A DNA stretch of 64,000 nt, taken from NCBI RefSeq assembly GCF_003076275.1, contig NZ_CP029064.1, positions 1,436,501-1,500,500 on the forward strand, read 5' to 3'. Below the pieces are notes generated by a model that was not told where the DNA came from, did no database searches, and worked only from the letters and a program-made list of their open reading frames with translations. Each line of letters opens with the position of its first letter. Position 1 is the stretch's first letter. The stretch comes from Microbulbifer sp. A4B17. GTDB taxonomy: Bacteria > Pseudomonadota > Gammaproteobacteria > Pseudomonadales > Cellvibrionaceae. The translations under genes were made by a program, and so were the position numbers. Below, piece after piece: positions 39,769 to 51,699 of the stretch.

Positions 39769-42700
39769 TCATTCAGCTTCAATAGGTTGCCCTGTTTTTT
39801 GAAGCTTGTCCAATAAAGCCGGAATGGAACCAAAATCTGAATCTCGCCTGGACCCTTTGAGAAGAATTAAATCAGAGTCCTGAAAAAAATCTGCCAAGTA
39901 ATTTACCAAAGGAGCTGCTTCGGAAAAGTGCGGCCCTAATATTTCTTCTGGTAATACTTGACGGAGGTATTTCATTTCCTCGCCGTGAGTTACCACCCAA
40001 TCGACTTGACTTTGCATAAGGGGATCGGAAAGGCTTTCATGAAGCTCTTGCGCTTTTTCTCCTAAATGTACAATTCTTCCTAGTACGGCGATTTTCCTTC
40101 CTTGATCCTGGGCTTCAGTTTGTGCAAAGACAGAAAAGGCGTTTAGCATTGAACTCACAGTAGCATTCCAGCTGTCATCGATCAAATTGATTGATTTTCC
40201 ATGTATTTTCATACTGGTGCGCTGTAAATGACTATCGTCTAGTCTGAGCTCTTGCAGCTTTAATGCTGCCTCATCAAGATCTCTATTCAAAGCATATACA
40301 GCACAGATTGATGCTATTGCATTATGTAGCATACCGAGACTGGGTGCTGGGACACGTAACTCCAGCTCTCTTTTAGGGAACTTTAATTGCACCCAACTGC
40401 CTGATTCGTCGGTACGTATTCGTAAAATACGCACTTCGGCATTGGGGCTTTCTCCAAAAATAATTATCCGCTTTGCGTGCTTTTTAGCTTTGTTTAAAAC
40501 ATAATCAAAGCACTCCAAGTGTTCCCCTGCAATAGCTATTGCTGGGCCAGTTAGACCGTCGTAGATACGTGACTTCCATTTGGCTGTATCCTCTACAGAC
40601 TTTACATGGTGACTGGTTTGGGACATTCCAATTTCGGTGATCAGGGCTATAGTGGGTTTTACTTGACGGGTAATAGGACCGCGTTTCATCCATAGGGCAC
40701 TCTGTGCAACTTCTATAACCGCGACTTCGTGATCCTGATTCAGGCTGGCCATCATCGTAGGTGCACCGACACGAGAATTATAATTTCCCAGACTGGATAA
40801 TACCTTCTCCCTAGGCCCCAGCATCTGTTTAATCATTTTTAGTGTGGTTGATTTTCCCGCGGTACCTGTTACGGCAATCACATCGCCATTAAACCGCTCT
40901 CTCGCAGCCAACCCTAACTCAATGATTACTTTGATAGGATCAGGTACTTCAAGAACAGGCAGGTCTTTCGGAATACCAGCTACAGGTTTAGAGACAATCA
41001 CTCCTGCGAGTTTATTAGCAAAAGAGGGAAGCTTTTGATGAAAGTCCCAGAATTTAGTTGGTATCTTGGAGCTTCGTTCATGATAAACACGATCAAGGTT
41101 GGTATGCGCTACAAACAGTATTGGATCTAGGGACTCTTCTATAAAGCTACTCCCGGAGATTACGCTGCGAACAAACCATCCTTCGGGAGGAGGCACAAGC
41201 CATTTTCCTCCAGCGATAGCTGAAATTTGTTCTGCATTCCAGGTTTGGCCGGGGTGATGCTCAAATACACATGGAGGAAAATCTTTATTGTAGACAGGGG
41301 CTTTAGACCTCTCTGCTAGTGTTTTACCGGAAAGATTAAGCTGTGTAATCATTCCACCTACAAGCACAGGTTTTATCTGAGCTGTATTTGAAATCAGGCC
41401 TACTGCCAGATGGAGGTGGATTGGCTGGATCTCACTCTTGGCAGGAGCCCTCAGTCCATAAAGGTCCCGGTAAATAACTCCTGGTTGCCACCGGCTCGTA
41501 GGTACTTGCCAATCACAGGGGTCGTGATCCATGGATTTACCCCAGTAGGGCATTGAGGTTTTACGAATTGGTATCGCTCGGAAGTCGAGTCGGAAATCTT
41601 CCTGTAGCTTGTAATCTGTAGTCCAGAAAGATTCCACCCAAAGCATCTGTCTGGATTTAATCTCACGAGGGTAAAATCTCACTCCTAGTAATTTAAGTGG
41701 CCCACACTCGATAGTTGGAATACGTGCATCCAGAGGTACTTGATCTACGGTCCAGTTGGGTTTTAGTGGCCGTTGATCCGTGATGGCATCGCGCTTGTAT
41801 TGAGTTTTAAAAATTTTTGGAAGCTTACGGTATTGCCTTGCCGGAGGTGAAAGCTGAATAGTGCCACTGCCATCAGAATTTTGAGTCAGTTGTGTACCCA
41901 AATTTAAACAGGATTCAGAGTAGCGCTGAGTAAGCTCCTTAGCTTTATCCCCGCTCAACTGTTTGCTAAAGCCAAATCCAACTCCCACTGGGACAAAGGT
42001 AATTTGCTCTACTCCTTTTTCACTCAAGTGCAGGCGAAAAATTCCACTGTCAGCAAGACTTTTGCGAACAGCATCAAACAGTAGATCACCAGCATCATGG
42101 ATAATCGGTCTGTCGCGATATATTTCAACGCCTTGCAGGTTGTGTGCACTGGTGCCAAGTATTCCATCAGCTCCGGCATCAATAATTGCATGGCCGATTG
42201 CTATTTCATCTTCACTGGGCACTGGTTCCTTGTTCTTTCCCCAGTGAACAGCAACAAATACAAGATGGGCTTTCTCTCTTGCCGCAGAGATACGTGGTTT
42301 CAAATTATCTAGCCAGAGATGGGGTATTGTAAGAGGCAAATGGGCACAACCAGCAGTATCAGGTCCTGCAGCAAACCGGGGTTGGGTAGCATCAAGGGAG
42401 AATATAGCAATATTCAGTCGGCCGGCTGGTCGATAGACTGGCTCTAAGGCCTTATCGATATTGATGCCTGATCCGCAATGGCCGATACCTGCTGAATTGA
42501 GCCAGTGCTGTTGCTCCATAAGAGCATCGGGGCCATAGTCTCCACTGTGATTATTTGCTGTTGCAACGATATCTATTCCTGCATCCATGAGAACCGAAAG
42601 CATTTCAGGGCGGGCTCGGTAGTAGTAGGGAGATGATTCTCCTTTACTGATTCCCTGTTCGCCCTCAGTGGCAACTACACATTCCAGGTTTATCACACTG

Positions 42701-44538
42701 ATATCTGCTTTTTTTAGTGCAGTAATAGTACCAAGAACTTTTTCGGTACCAAATTGGGCTGTACGGTAATGTTGCCTGCGGGATAAATTGACATCCCCTC
42801 CCCAGGCTAGAACTGGCAGGGAGTTATGGGGCTCAACAGGGGGCTCACTTTCCATTTCGAGAGTTTTCTCTTCAAATTTTTGAGGTATATCTCCAAGGGT
42901 AAGAAGATATTTTCGGTAGGCAATAAAGCCGGACAGGTAGTGCTCTACATCATCAATCCTTACCCTGAAAGCGTGATGTCGAATAAAGAAGCTTCCAACA
43001 ATTTTCTTGGGGTTACGGAAGTACATGGCGAATTCAGGCCAAAAGTACCCATTCAATAGATACATAGCTCGTTTGTGTAGAGCGCGATAAAAATGTTCCA
43101 GATCCACCTGATCGAGCAGGTATTGGAATTCAGGTTCCCCCTGCAGGCGAGTGACCATTTTCTCTGCGGCCATCATCAGTTCAAGCAGGGTTGGGAAGGT
43201 GGTTATTCTGTTCTCAACAAAATCCAGATAACTGGCAAAGTTGCGAATACCAAACTGATAGTATTTCTCTTCGGGGCGGTAGATTGTAAGTTCATTGACA
43301 CAATAGCTAAGCCAGTGATCATGAGCACGCCAGTGGTCAGCATGGATAAAGTAGTCAAATGCTTTTTCTACCAGTGACAGCCAGCGGGAGTCTTTTGTGA
43401 GACCATATAGGCGCATTAAGCCGAAGGCAGCTTCGCCATCATAATAGATAACTCGATATTTATCTTTTACCTGGAGATCTGGATATTCAAGAACATGAGA
43501 AAATTGTCCAGTAGCAGGGTCCTGCATATATTCTATAGCGAGAGCCAGTTGCTCCATTAGTTCGGCATATTGATCAGTTTTTGAGACTTCCGCGTACTTG
43601 ACTAGAGCCAATATAGAAACTGCATTTCCTCCAAGTTTGATTTCGTTGTTTTCCTCTACCAAGAATGCGCCTGTGGCACCTGAAGGCAGTATTGCTGTTT
43701 TAATAAGATCTTCTGTCAGGTGTTTTAGTGATCGAAGTATGGAGTTCAATAGCGTCTCGTCACCTGTGACCTCCCAGGCTTCGATCATTGCGTAGGTACT
43801 GCTTGCATGGCGCAAGTTATTATAGGTATCGATTTGGCGGTCGAAGCAAGCGTGCCAGCCATAGAAAAATGCCCCGTCTTTTTTGACTTGGCTGCTTAAG
43901 TATCGACTGCTTGATTCAATAAACTCGGTAACATTACTGATAGTCAGTTTTTCAATGATACGTCGACCTGCATCCAGGCCTGGACCATATAGAGCAACCG
44001 GGTTTTTCTTAGGTTCGAAAAACAGCCCCTCTGTCGATAGAAGGATAACTGGTTTATCCTCAGAAAAATCCAGTTCGGTATTAGGTCCAAAACGTTGTTT
44101 GGCATAGGATAAAAAGTTGTTCTCATTGATAATGACATGGTTAATTTTATTGCCGCCATAGAGCATGGCATTAGCATTAAGCTCCTGCTCCAGGAAGGCC
44201 ACTTCGCAGTCGCCATCCATTGCGAGTCCGTAGCGGAAATATGATCTTTTAGTGTCATGGAGGATCTCTTCCAAACTCGCAAGGGTCATTACCGTTTTTT
44301 GTGTTACCCAGTCCACTCGCAGCCAGCAAGGGTCCATCTTGCTGGCGTTTGCAGCTTTTTGAGTGGACTTAGCCAATGACTGCCATGCATTCGGAAAGTC
44401 TGTAGCTGTTATATGTCTGACTAAGGCACGTCTTTTACCATCACTAATGGAGAAAAATAAAGTGTAGGGGGGGCGTAGCCTAGTCACAGCCTGCTCTACT
44501 TGAGCGCGCACTTGGACGAGCATGTTGGATAGGGACAT
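39769..44538 (-). CDS. Three-part fusion: toroid-like domain, CapA metallophosphatase, MurF-like ligase
   Basis: 1589 residues, no signal peptide. Residues 1 to about 570 look like an alpha/alpha toroid domain (FYGWHACFDRQIDTYNNL, YYDGEAAFGLMRLYG), a fold of glycan- or polymer-acting enzymes. About 577-850 is a CapA/PgsA metallophosphatase: GGDVNLS, INLECVV, ANNHSGDYG, VAVHWGKNKE, GTSAHNLQG. A beta-rich linker follows. From about 1221 to the end is a Mur ligase with P-loop VTGTAGKSTTLKM, EVAQSAL and the MurF-type LIDDSWNATVSSM. CapA and Mur-like CapB/PgsB build poly-gamma-glutamate in other bacteria. Convergent to the secretion operon, gap only 13 bases. Product unknown. Confidence 0.82.
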   Translation of the reverse strand: MSLSNMLVQVRAQVEQAVTRLRPPYTLFFSISDGKRRALVRHITATDFPNAWQSLAKSTQKAANASKMDPCWLRVDWVTQKTVMTLASLEEILHDTKRSYFRYGLAMDGDCEVAFLEQELNANAMLYGGNKINHVIINENNFLSYAKQRFGPNTELDFSEDKPVILLSTEGLFFEPKKNPVALYGPGLDAGRRIIEKLTISNVTEFIESSSRYLSSQVKKDGAFFYGWHACFDRQIDTYNNLRHASSTYAMIEAWEVTGDETLLNSILRSLKHLTEDLIKTAILPSGATGAFLVEENNEIKLGGNAVSILALVKYAEVSKTDQYAELMEQLALAIEYMQDPATGQFSHVLEYPDLQVKDKYRVIYYDGEAAFGLMRLYGLTKDSRWLSLVEKAFDYFIHADHWRAHDHWLSYCVNELTIYRPEEKYYQFGIRNFASYLDFVENRITTFPTLLELMMAAEKMVTRLQGEPEFQYLLDQVDLEHFYRALHKRAMYLLNGYFWPEFAMYFRNPKKIVGSFFIRHHAFRVRIDDVEHYLSGFIAYRKYLLTLGDIPQKFEEKTLEMESEPPVEPHNSLPVLAWGGDVNLSRRQHYRTAQFGTEKVLGTITALKKADISVINLECVVATEGEQGISKGESSPYYYRARPEMLSVLMDAGIDIVATANNHSGDYGPDALMEQQHWLNSAGIGHCGSGINIDKALEPVYRPAGRLNIAIFSLDATQPRFAAGPDTAGCAHLPLTIPHLWLDNLKPRISAAREKAHLVFVAVHWGKNKEPVPSEDEIAIGHAIIDAGADGILGTSAHNLQGVEIYRDRPIIHDAGDLLFDAVRKSLADSGIFRLHLSEKGVEQITFVPVGVGFGFSKQLSGDKAKELTQRYSESCLNLGTQLTQNSDGSGTIQLSPPARQYRKLPKIFKTQYKRDAITDQRPLKPNWTVDQVPLDARIPTIECGPLKLLGVRFYPREIKSRQMLWVESFWTTDYKLQEDFRLDFRAIPIRKTSMPYWGKSMDHDPCDWQVPTSRWQPGVIYRDLYGLRAPAKSEIQPIHLHLAVGLISNTAQIKPVLVGGMITQLNLSGKTLAERSKAPVYNKDFPPCVFEHHPGQTWNAEQISAIAGGKWLVPPPEGWFVRSVISGSSFIEESLDPILFVAHTNLDRVYHERSSKIPTKFWDFHQKLPSFANKLAGVIVSKPVAGIPKDLPVLEVPDPIKVIIELGLAARERFNGDVIAVTGTAGKSTTLKMIKQMLGPREKVLSSLGNYNSRVGAPTMMASLNQDHEVAVIEVAQSALWMKRGPITRQVKPTIALITEIGMSQTSHHVKSVEDTAKWKSRIYDGLTGPAIAIAGEHLECFDYVLNKAKKHAKRIIIFGESPNAEVRILRIRTDESGSWVQLKFPKRELELRVPAPSLGMLHNAIASICAVYALNRDLDEAALKLQELRLDDSHLQRTSMKIHGKSINLIDDSWNATVSSMLNAFSVFAQTEAQDQGRKIAVLGRIVHLGEKAQELHESLSDPLMQSQVDWVVTHGEEMKYLRQVLPEEILGPHFSEAAPLVNYLADFFQDSDLILLKGSRRDSDFGSIPALLDKLQKTGQPIEAE

Positions 44539-44623
44539 GTCGCGAGTTATCTCTCTATTAAAAAAGCGTGGCAGTATTTTTTCTGCTGATGGGGTCGGGT
44601 GCTTTTCCTGAAGGAGTATAGAC

Positions 44624-44740
44624 GTGAGGAAAGATTCTGCTTTTGGTGGTTTGTACGGCAGTGATGGGATGGCAAATATTTTTTGTTTTATCTGTCAATG
44701 TGGGTTTTCAAAACAAATCTTGTCGGATAGTATTGGGTAA
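44624..44740 (+). CDS. Possible 38-residue cysteine-containing peptide
   Basis: GTG start with AAGGAG at 44611-44616, ideal spacing. The product begins MRKDSAFGGLYGSDGMAN and includes IFCFICQCGF, a Cys-x2-Cys-x-Cys pattern. No family is recognised. Support comes from the ribosome-binding site and a forward terminator with no other forward gene upstream of it. The ORF could still be chance. Confidence 0.33.
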   Translation: MRKDSAFGGLYGSDGMANIFCFICQCGFSKQILSDSIG

Positions 44741-44859
44741 CCGTATTCAGAATGATTGTTGTGCAACTCACTCAGATTATTCTCTATTAACCTGTAATTA
44801 ACAGTGTGGGTTGATACCAAGGTTTAGCCGTAGGGCAGGAGCATTTTCTGCCAAGAAGG

Positions 44860-44891
44860 AAACCCGGGATCTTATTATCTCGGGTTTTTTT
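44860..44891 (+). terminator. Isolated forward intrinsic terminator
   Basis: AAACCCGGGAT (44860-44870) pairs with ATCTCGGGTTT (44877-44887) with one wobble, followed by a T-run through 44891. There is no established forward gene within the preceding kilobase, so it implies a small RNA or short mRNA starting after 44540. Confidence 0.8.
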
Positions 44892-45174
44892 GTCGGTAAA
44901 TAAAGGTTGTTTGTCTCAAATTCATCTTGCTTACTGAAACTCTTCTTTGTCTGCCTCTTAATTTTCTGGGGTAGGCTGCTTGCCCTCTCCCGAAAGATGG
45001 GGACCTTGGCCGAATAGTGAAAGAACCTTCCGGGTTCGTATTTGTATCAATGTCTTGCGGGCACTCGCCGAGTGGCCTTAGCGCCATTCTTTTATCTGGA
45101 ACCAGCCAACTTAAACCATACAGGACAGGTGCCTCTATCGATTTGTTGGCAGTGAATCTATTGGAGTAGTAACC

Positions 45175-46440
45175 ATGAATGGGAAGTGGTGGAGAAGCTT
45201 GAGGAGCTTCCCTCCGTTAGTTTGGATTATTTTAATTGGCAGTTTTTTTAGCCGTGGAACTTATTTTATGGTCTGGCCTTTCCTGGCCATCCTTCTATTT
45301 GAAAAGTTTCACCTCGGCGCGGCTGAAATTGGTTTGATCTTGAGTGCATCTGCCGTTGGTGCTGCTGTGTTGGGCTTCTTTACCGGTGCGCTATCGGATC
45401 GCTATGGGCGTCGCAATATGCTATTGCTTGGCTGTATTGTGGGTATTTTTTCCTTTGCCTTGTTGGCTGTGACGCAAACCTTGGCAGGATTTATCTGTGC
45501 GATGACCCTGTGTGCGATCGGTCGCGCGGTGTGGGAGCCGCCGGCGAGTGCGCTGATAGGCGACTTAATTGACGATCAAGCCAGCCGTGAATTGGCGCTG
45601 CAATTCCGCTACTTCCTGATTAATGTGGGGGCCGCGCTGGGGCCGATTGTGGGTGTCTGGGCCGGTTTGAGTGCGCAGCAATCCACTTTTGGACTCACTT
45701 CTCTCAGCTACTTACTCTTAGCCCTGGCCTTTGTTTGGGGTTTTGCCAGAACCGAGAGCGGGCGTTTAGCGAGTAAGCAAAGGGATGCGGGCGTATCTCT
45801 GGGAAATACGCTTTCGGTATTGCGCCGTGATCAGGTATTTCTGGTGGTGATTATTGCGAATATTTTAACGCTGTTTATCTATGCGCATATGGATTCAAGC
45901 TTGGTGCAATACCTTACCCGCGCTGAAGCGCCGGGATTGGTAGAGCTGATATCCAGTATGATCTTTGTTAATGCGTCGACGATAGTATTACTGCAGTTTC
46001 CCATTATGAAGTTAATGGGGCCGCTGGCCATTAACACCCGTATTGTGATTGGGTTGGGTATTTTGTCGATCTCCCAGCTTTGGTATGCCCTAAATCCGGT
46101 AGATTGGTTTTGGGGTTGGCTCGGAGCGACTTTTATTTTGAGTCTGGCTGAGGCAATTTTGTTTCCAACCATGAGCATTCAAATTGATCGGTTGGCACCA
46201 TCCCATTTACGCGGTACCTATTTTGGGGCCTCTTCCTTTTATGCCATTGGCTGGTCGATGGCGCCATTAATTGGTGGAGTGATTATTCAATGGTGGAGTG
46301 GCCCGGCCTTATATGGCTTGTTAGTGGCGTTATGTGGAGTTGTGTTCGTGCTCTATCGCCTTACAGAGTATCTGTCTCGCCCTGAGTGGCCTGAGCCTGA
46401 GGGAACGGTAGTCGCGGATCGAGTTGCCAATGTCTCCTAG
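45175..46440 (+). CDS. MFS transporter, MdtG/MdtH-like
   Basis: 421 residues with twelve predicted hydrophobic helices. Visible are the motif-A loop GALSDRYGRRNMLLLG and the helix-5 region with ALGPIVGVWAGL. It resembles bacterial drug exporters of the MdtG/MdtH type. Start ATG has GGAG at 45163-45166. Single gene, ended by a strong bidirectional terminator. Substrate unknown. Confidence 0.87.
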   Translation: MNGKWWRSLRSFPPLVWIILIGSFFSRGTYFMVWPFLAILLFEKFHLGAAEIGLILSASAVGAAVLGFFTGALSDRYGRRNMLLLGCIVGIFSFALLAVTQTLAGFICAMTLCAIGRAVWEPPASALIGDLIDDQASRELALQFRYFLINVGAALGPIVGVWAGLSAQQSTFGLTSLSYLLLALAFVWGFARTESGRLASKQRDAGVSLGNTLSVLRRDQVFLVVIIANILTLFIYAHMDSSLVQYLTRAEAPGLVELISSMIFVNASTIVLLQFPIMKLMGPLAINTRIVIGLGILSISQLWYALNPVDWFWGWLGATFILSLAEAILFPTMSIQIDRLAPSHLRGTYFGASSFYAIGWSMAPLIGGVIIQWWSGPALYGLLVALCGVVFVLYRLTEYLSRPEWPEPEGTVVADRVANVS

Positions 46441-46466
46441 CACGGGATACAGAATTTAAGGGCAAA

Positions 46467-46504
46467 AAAATACCCCCGCCAATTCGAATTGGCGGGGGTA
46501 TTTT
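46467..46504. terminator. Strong bidirectional terminator
   Basis: A perfect 38-bp palindrome with left A-tract and right T-tract: AAAATACCCCCGCCAATTC (46467-46485) and its complement (46486-46504). It terminates the MFS gene and the convergent fadH. Confidence 0.95.
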
Positions 46505-46524
46505 ATATTGTGATCGCCGGGAGA

Positions 46525-48585
<2,061 letters not shown>

Positions 48586-48602
48586 TTAGGGTTCATTTAT
48601 GT

Positions 48603-48666
48603 ATATGCAAAAAGGTGCATATCGTTGCCCAGCAGGATAACAAGACGGCCCACTGTGAAACAGTGA
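48603..48666. promoter_or_regulatory. Inverted repeats upstream of fadH
   Basis: ATATGCA (48603-48609) and TGCATAT (48616-48622) form an inverted repeat 42 bases before the fadH start, and CACTG/CAGTG with five bases between lies near 48652-48666. Either could be an operator for a fatty-acid-responsive regulator. No named consensus matches. Confidence 0.3.
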
Positions 48667-48775
48667 CTTAACCGGTCGAAATCAGTGATCAATTACGGGC
48701 CCAGTTTAACCTTGATGCGTCCCATTCTCATCTATAAATAAAGCGTTTTTTGAAGTAGTGGCTATCTCGCTTTCT

Positions 48776-49669
48776 TTACTCTTCTATCAAGCTTACCAAC
48801 TTGTTTCGCAGCCATTGATTGGCTGGGTCATCATGTTGATTTTTATGCCAAAGCAGGTGCCAGTCCATTTGTGGTACCTGGAACGGCAGTTCGAATAATC
48901 GTGCTGAGTACTGCTGGGCCAGGCTGGCGGGGACGGTCAGTGCCAGGTCAGTTCTTAGGACTACTAAAGGTGCGACCCGGTAATGCTGGACCCGTAGTTT
49001 CACATTGCGACGGCGCCCTAATTTGTTCAGGGCGATATCCTCCAGGCCCGGGCCACTGCGACGGCTGGATACATGGATATGCTCCAGCTTCAGATACTGT
49101 TCCAGGGTAAGGCTGGCGGAATCCGCCAAGGGGTGATCCTGGCGCAGCATACACAGGTAACGGTCGCTCATCAGCCGCTGTTGTTTGATGTGGGGGGATG
49201 TCGGTACGGGAATATCCAGGGCGAAATCCAAGGTGTTGGCGGCTAGCTCCTTAACCAACTGTTCCCTGGGGACCTGGAAAGATTCGACTGCAATACCTGG
49301 GGCCTCCTGCTCCAGCACTTCCAGAAGCCTGGGTAAAAGGAAAGTTTCCGCCATATCGTTCATTGAGAGCCGCAAGGTTTTTCTGGCTTCCTGTGGCACA
49401 AAATGGCGATGCTCGCTAAGGCTTGCCCCCAGTAGAGAAAGAGCTTCCTGGACTCTCGGCATAATACTTTCAGTCAGTGGCGTCGGCGCCATACCGGTGG
49501 GACTGCGAGTGAATAATGGGTCACCTAAAGTGCGACGAAGTCTCGCCAGAGCATTACTGACCGCGGGCTGGGTGATGTGCAATTGCTCAGCGGCACGAGT
49601 CAGGTTTCGGGTTGTGTATATCGCCTCCAGTACGGGAAAGAGGTTCATGTCGATTCGCTGTAATTGCAT
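48776..49669 (-). CDS. LysR-family transcriptional regulator
   Basis: 297 residues from ATG at 49669, preceded by GGTGG; an upstream ATG at 49693 would add eight residues with no ribosome-binding site. N-terminal winged HTH: TRAAEQLHITQPAVSNALARLRR. The rest is the periplasmic-binding-like effector domain (from about 90). It is divergent from the histidine phosphatase / acyl-CoA dehydrogenase operon and upstream of fadH on the same strand, so it most likely controls lipid catabolism here. Effector unknown. Confidence 0.9.
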   Translation of the reverse strand: MQLQRIDMNLFPVLEAIYTTRNLTRAAEQLHITQPAVSNALARLRRTLGDPLFTRSPTGMAPTPLTESIMPRVQEALSLLGASLSEHRHFVPQEARKTLRLSMNDMAETFLLPRLLEVLEQEAPGIAVESFQVPREQLVKELAANTLDFALDIPVPTSPHIKQQRLMSDRYLCMLRQDHPLADSASLTLEQYLKLEHIHVSSRRSGPGLEDIALNKLGRRRNVKLRVQHYRVAPLVVLRTDLALTVPASLAQQYSARLFELPFQVPQMDWHLLWHKNQHDDPANQWLRNKLVSLIEE

Positions 49670-49695
49670 TGCTGCCACCATCATCACTCTCATGA

Positions 49696-49734
49696 ATGAT
49701 TCAATATTCGCATAATAAACTTTGATGATTCAAT
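49696..49734. promoter_or_regulatory. Direct repeat in LysR divergent promoter
   Basis: ATGATTCAAT occurs at 49696-49705 and again at 49725-49734, 29 bases apart. LysR regulators usually bind such repeated half-sites between themselves and a divergent target gene. Candidate binding sites for the adjacent regulator. Confidence 0.45.
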
Positions 49735-49777
49735 TGCGAGGGATAGGGTTGGGAATATCAAAAGGGGAGGGAAATAG

Positions 49778-50452
49778 GTGGCTGAATTTATTCTGGTACG
49801 TCACGGACAGGCTTCATTTGGGGCTGATGACTATGACAATCTCTCCGATACCGGCTGGCAGCAGTCGCGCTGGTTGGGTCAATACTGGCGGGATAAGGGT
49901 ATTCGTTTCGACCGGCTGCTGTGCGGCAACCTAACCCGGCATCGGCAAACTTTGGACGGTATTTGCGAGGGGTTGGAACTCCCCAGTGAAAATTCTCGCA
50001 GCGTACTCCCCCAACTCAATGAGTTTGATTTCCTGGCGGTTGCCAGGCATTACAGCAAGCTATACCCGGATCGGGCACCGGGAGCGGGTGCCAGTCGCGC
50101 CGATTTTTATCGATTCCTGAAGCAGGGGATGCTGGCTTGGGCTGCAGGTGAGATCAGTCCACCGGAAACCTGGTCGCATTTTGAAGCCAGAATCGCAGAT
50201 GCGCTTAAAAACATTTGTGATAGCCCCAAAGGCAGCCGAACCTTGGTTGTTAGTTCGGGCGGTGCCATTGCCATGATGTTGACGCAAATATTGGGCGGCT
50301 CAATTTCCACCGTCGCCAATCTCAATATGCAAATCCAAAACACAGCCGTTAGCCGTTTATTTTTCAGTGCAGAAAATATCAGTCTGCACAGTTTCAATCA
50401 TGTGCCGCACCTGGATCGGGATGGGCGTCACGAACATATCACTTACAGTTGA
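49778..50452 (+). CDS. Histidine phosphatase family protein
   Basis: 224 residues of the phosphoglycerate-mutase superfamily. Active site [20 protein letters not shown] (RHGQ) with the second His in the region [13 protein letters not shown], where the usual SHGG is replaced by SSGG; so the distal catalytic His is missing or shifted. GTG start with GGGGAGG at 49763-49769. First gene of a forward operon, its stop overlapping the region of the next start. Role in the pathway unknown. Confidence 0.85.
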   Translation: MAEFILVRHGQASFGADDYDNLSDTGWQQSRWLGQYWRDKGIRFDRLLCGNLTRHRQTLDGICEGLELPSENSRSVLPQLNEFDFLAVARHYSKLYPDRAPGAGASRADFYRFLKQGMLAWAAGEISPPETWSHFEARIADALKNICDSPKGSRTLVVSSGGAIAMMLTQILGGSISTVANLNMQIQNTAVSRLFFSAENISLHSFNHVPHLDRDGRHEHITYS

Positions 50453-50466
50453 TCGGGCAGGTAGCG

Positions 50467-51699
50467 ATGGAATTTGAATACTCAGACAAGGTAAAAGGAC
50501 TGCTGGAACGCCTGCAAAATTTTATGCAGGAGTATATCTATCCCGCCGAAGCGATATTTATGCAGCAGTTGCAGGAGGATCGCTGGGGAGAGCCGGCGAT
50601 TTTGGCAGAATTAAAGATTAAAGCCCGGGAAGCGGAACTCTGGAATCTGTTTTTACCGGATTCCCGTTACGGTGCCGGGCTCAATAACCTGGAGTATGCG
50701 CCCCTGGCTGAGGAAATGGGGAAAGTGCTTTTTGCATCGGAGGTATTTAATTGTAATGCCCCGGATACCGGCAATATGGAAGTTTTGGCTCAGTACGGTT
50801 CTGAGGCCCAGCGGGAACAATGGTTAACTCCGCTTCTGGATGGAAAAATTCGCTCTGCCTTTGCTATGACCGAGCCCCGGGTTGCCTCCTCCGATGCCAC
50901 TAATATTGAAACGTCGATTACCCGCGATGGCGACAGTTACGTTATTAACGGCCACAAGTTTTATATCAGTGGCCTGATGAATAAACGCTGTAAAGTGATG
51001 ATCGTGATGGGTAAGACCGACCCGGAAAATCCCAATCGTCACCAGCAGCAATCGCAAATCCTGGTACCCACCGATACGCCTGGAGTCAAAATAGTTCGCC
51101 CGATGACGGTATTCGGTTATGACGATGCACCGGAAGGGCATGCTGAGGTGATTTTTGAAAATGTCCGGGTGCCCACAAGCCATTTAATTCTTGGAGAGGG
51201 GCGCGGTTTTGAAATTGCCCAGGGACGCTTGGGGCCGGGCAGGATACACCACTGTATGCGGTTAATTGGCCAGGCTCAAAGAGCGCTGGAAATGATGTCG
51301 GCACGCGCGGAGCAGCGCATTGTTTTTGGTCGCTCGATGAGCAAGCAGGGATCGGTGCGGGAAGATATTGCCAAATCCGCCTGCGAAATTGAGCAGGCAC
51401 GCCTGCTGACTCTGAAGGCCGCAGCGCAAATGGATCGGTTGGGTAATAAGGCGGCCAAAGATTTAATCGCGATGATAAAAATTGTCGCGCCACAGATGGC
51501 TTGTAAGGTGATAGATCGCGCCATACAGATTCACGGCGCCGCAGGATTGGGGCAGGATTACAGTCTCGCCCATCACTATGCCTATGCTCGGACCATCCGT
51601 CTGGCGGATGGCCCCGATCAAGTTCATATGATGCAGTTGGGCAGAAATCTGGCTGCTCACTACGCCGCCGCGGAAAATCATGGAGGACTCAGTGACTGA
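50467..51699 (+). CDS. Acyl-CoA dehydrogenase (ACAD10/11-like)
   Basis: 410 residues from ATG 50467 (a TTG 18 bases upstream is also open). FAD-dependent alpha,beta-dehydrogenation of acyl-CoA. Visible: [20 protein letters not shown] (FAD/substrate loop), [20 protein letters not shown], and [15 protein letters not shown] near the C-terminus. It resembles the dehydrogenase of the ACAD10/ACAD11 type, which in mammals is fused to an aminoglycoside-phosphotransferase-like kinase domain; here the kinase is the next gene. Confidence 0.93.
   Translation: MEFEYSDKVKGLLERLQNFMQEYIYPAEAIFMQQLQEDRWGEPAILAELKIKAREAELWNLFLPDSRYGAGLNNLEYAPLAEEMGKVLFASEVFNCNAPDTGNMEVLAQYGSEAQREQWLTPLLDGKIRSAFAMTEPRVASSDATNIETSITRDGDSYVINGHKFYISGLMNKRCKVMIVMGKTDPENPNRHQQQSQILVPTDTPGVKIVRPMTVFGYDDAPEGHAEVIFENVRVPTSHLILGEGRGFEIAQGRLGPGRIHHCMRLIGQAQRALEMMSARAEQRIVFGRSMSKQGSVREDIAKSACEIEQARLLTLKAAAQMDRLGNKAAKDLIAMIKIVAPQMACKVIDRAIQIHGAAGLGQDYSLAHHYAYARTIRLADGPDQVHMMQLGRNLAAHYAAAENHGGLSD

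Larger units (their letters stand above)
44539..45174. other. Intergenic region with possible small transcription unit
   Basis: 636 bases between the divergent fusion gene and the MFS gene. It holds a 38-codon forward ORF with a strong Shine-Dalgarno sequence and, 120 bases further on, an isolated intrinsic terminator. Between them are a short stem (GGCAG/CTGCC around 44834-44852) and a weak promoter-like pair (TTGTTG, then TATTCT 16 bases later). Nothing recognised from 44892 to 45174. Confidence 0.45.

Noticed and set aside
44780..44891. Known riboswitch or 6S-like RNA before the MFS gene
   Set aside because: Only a simple stem and a terminator are visible; no conserved core of a named RNA family was found, so it is kept only as an unnamed transcript.
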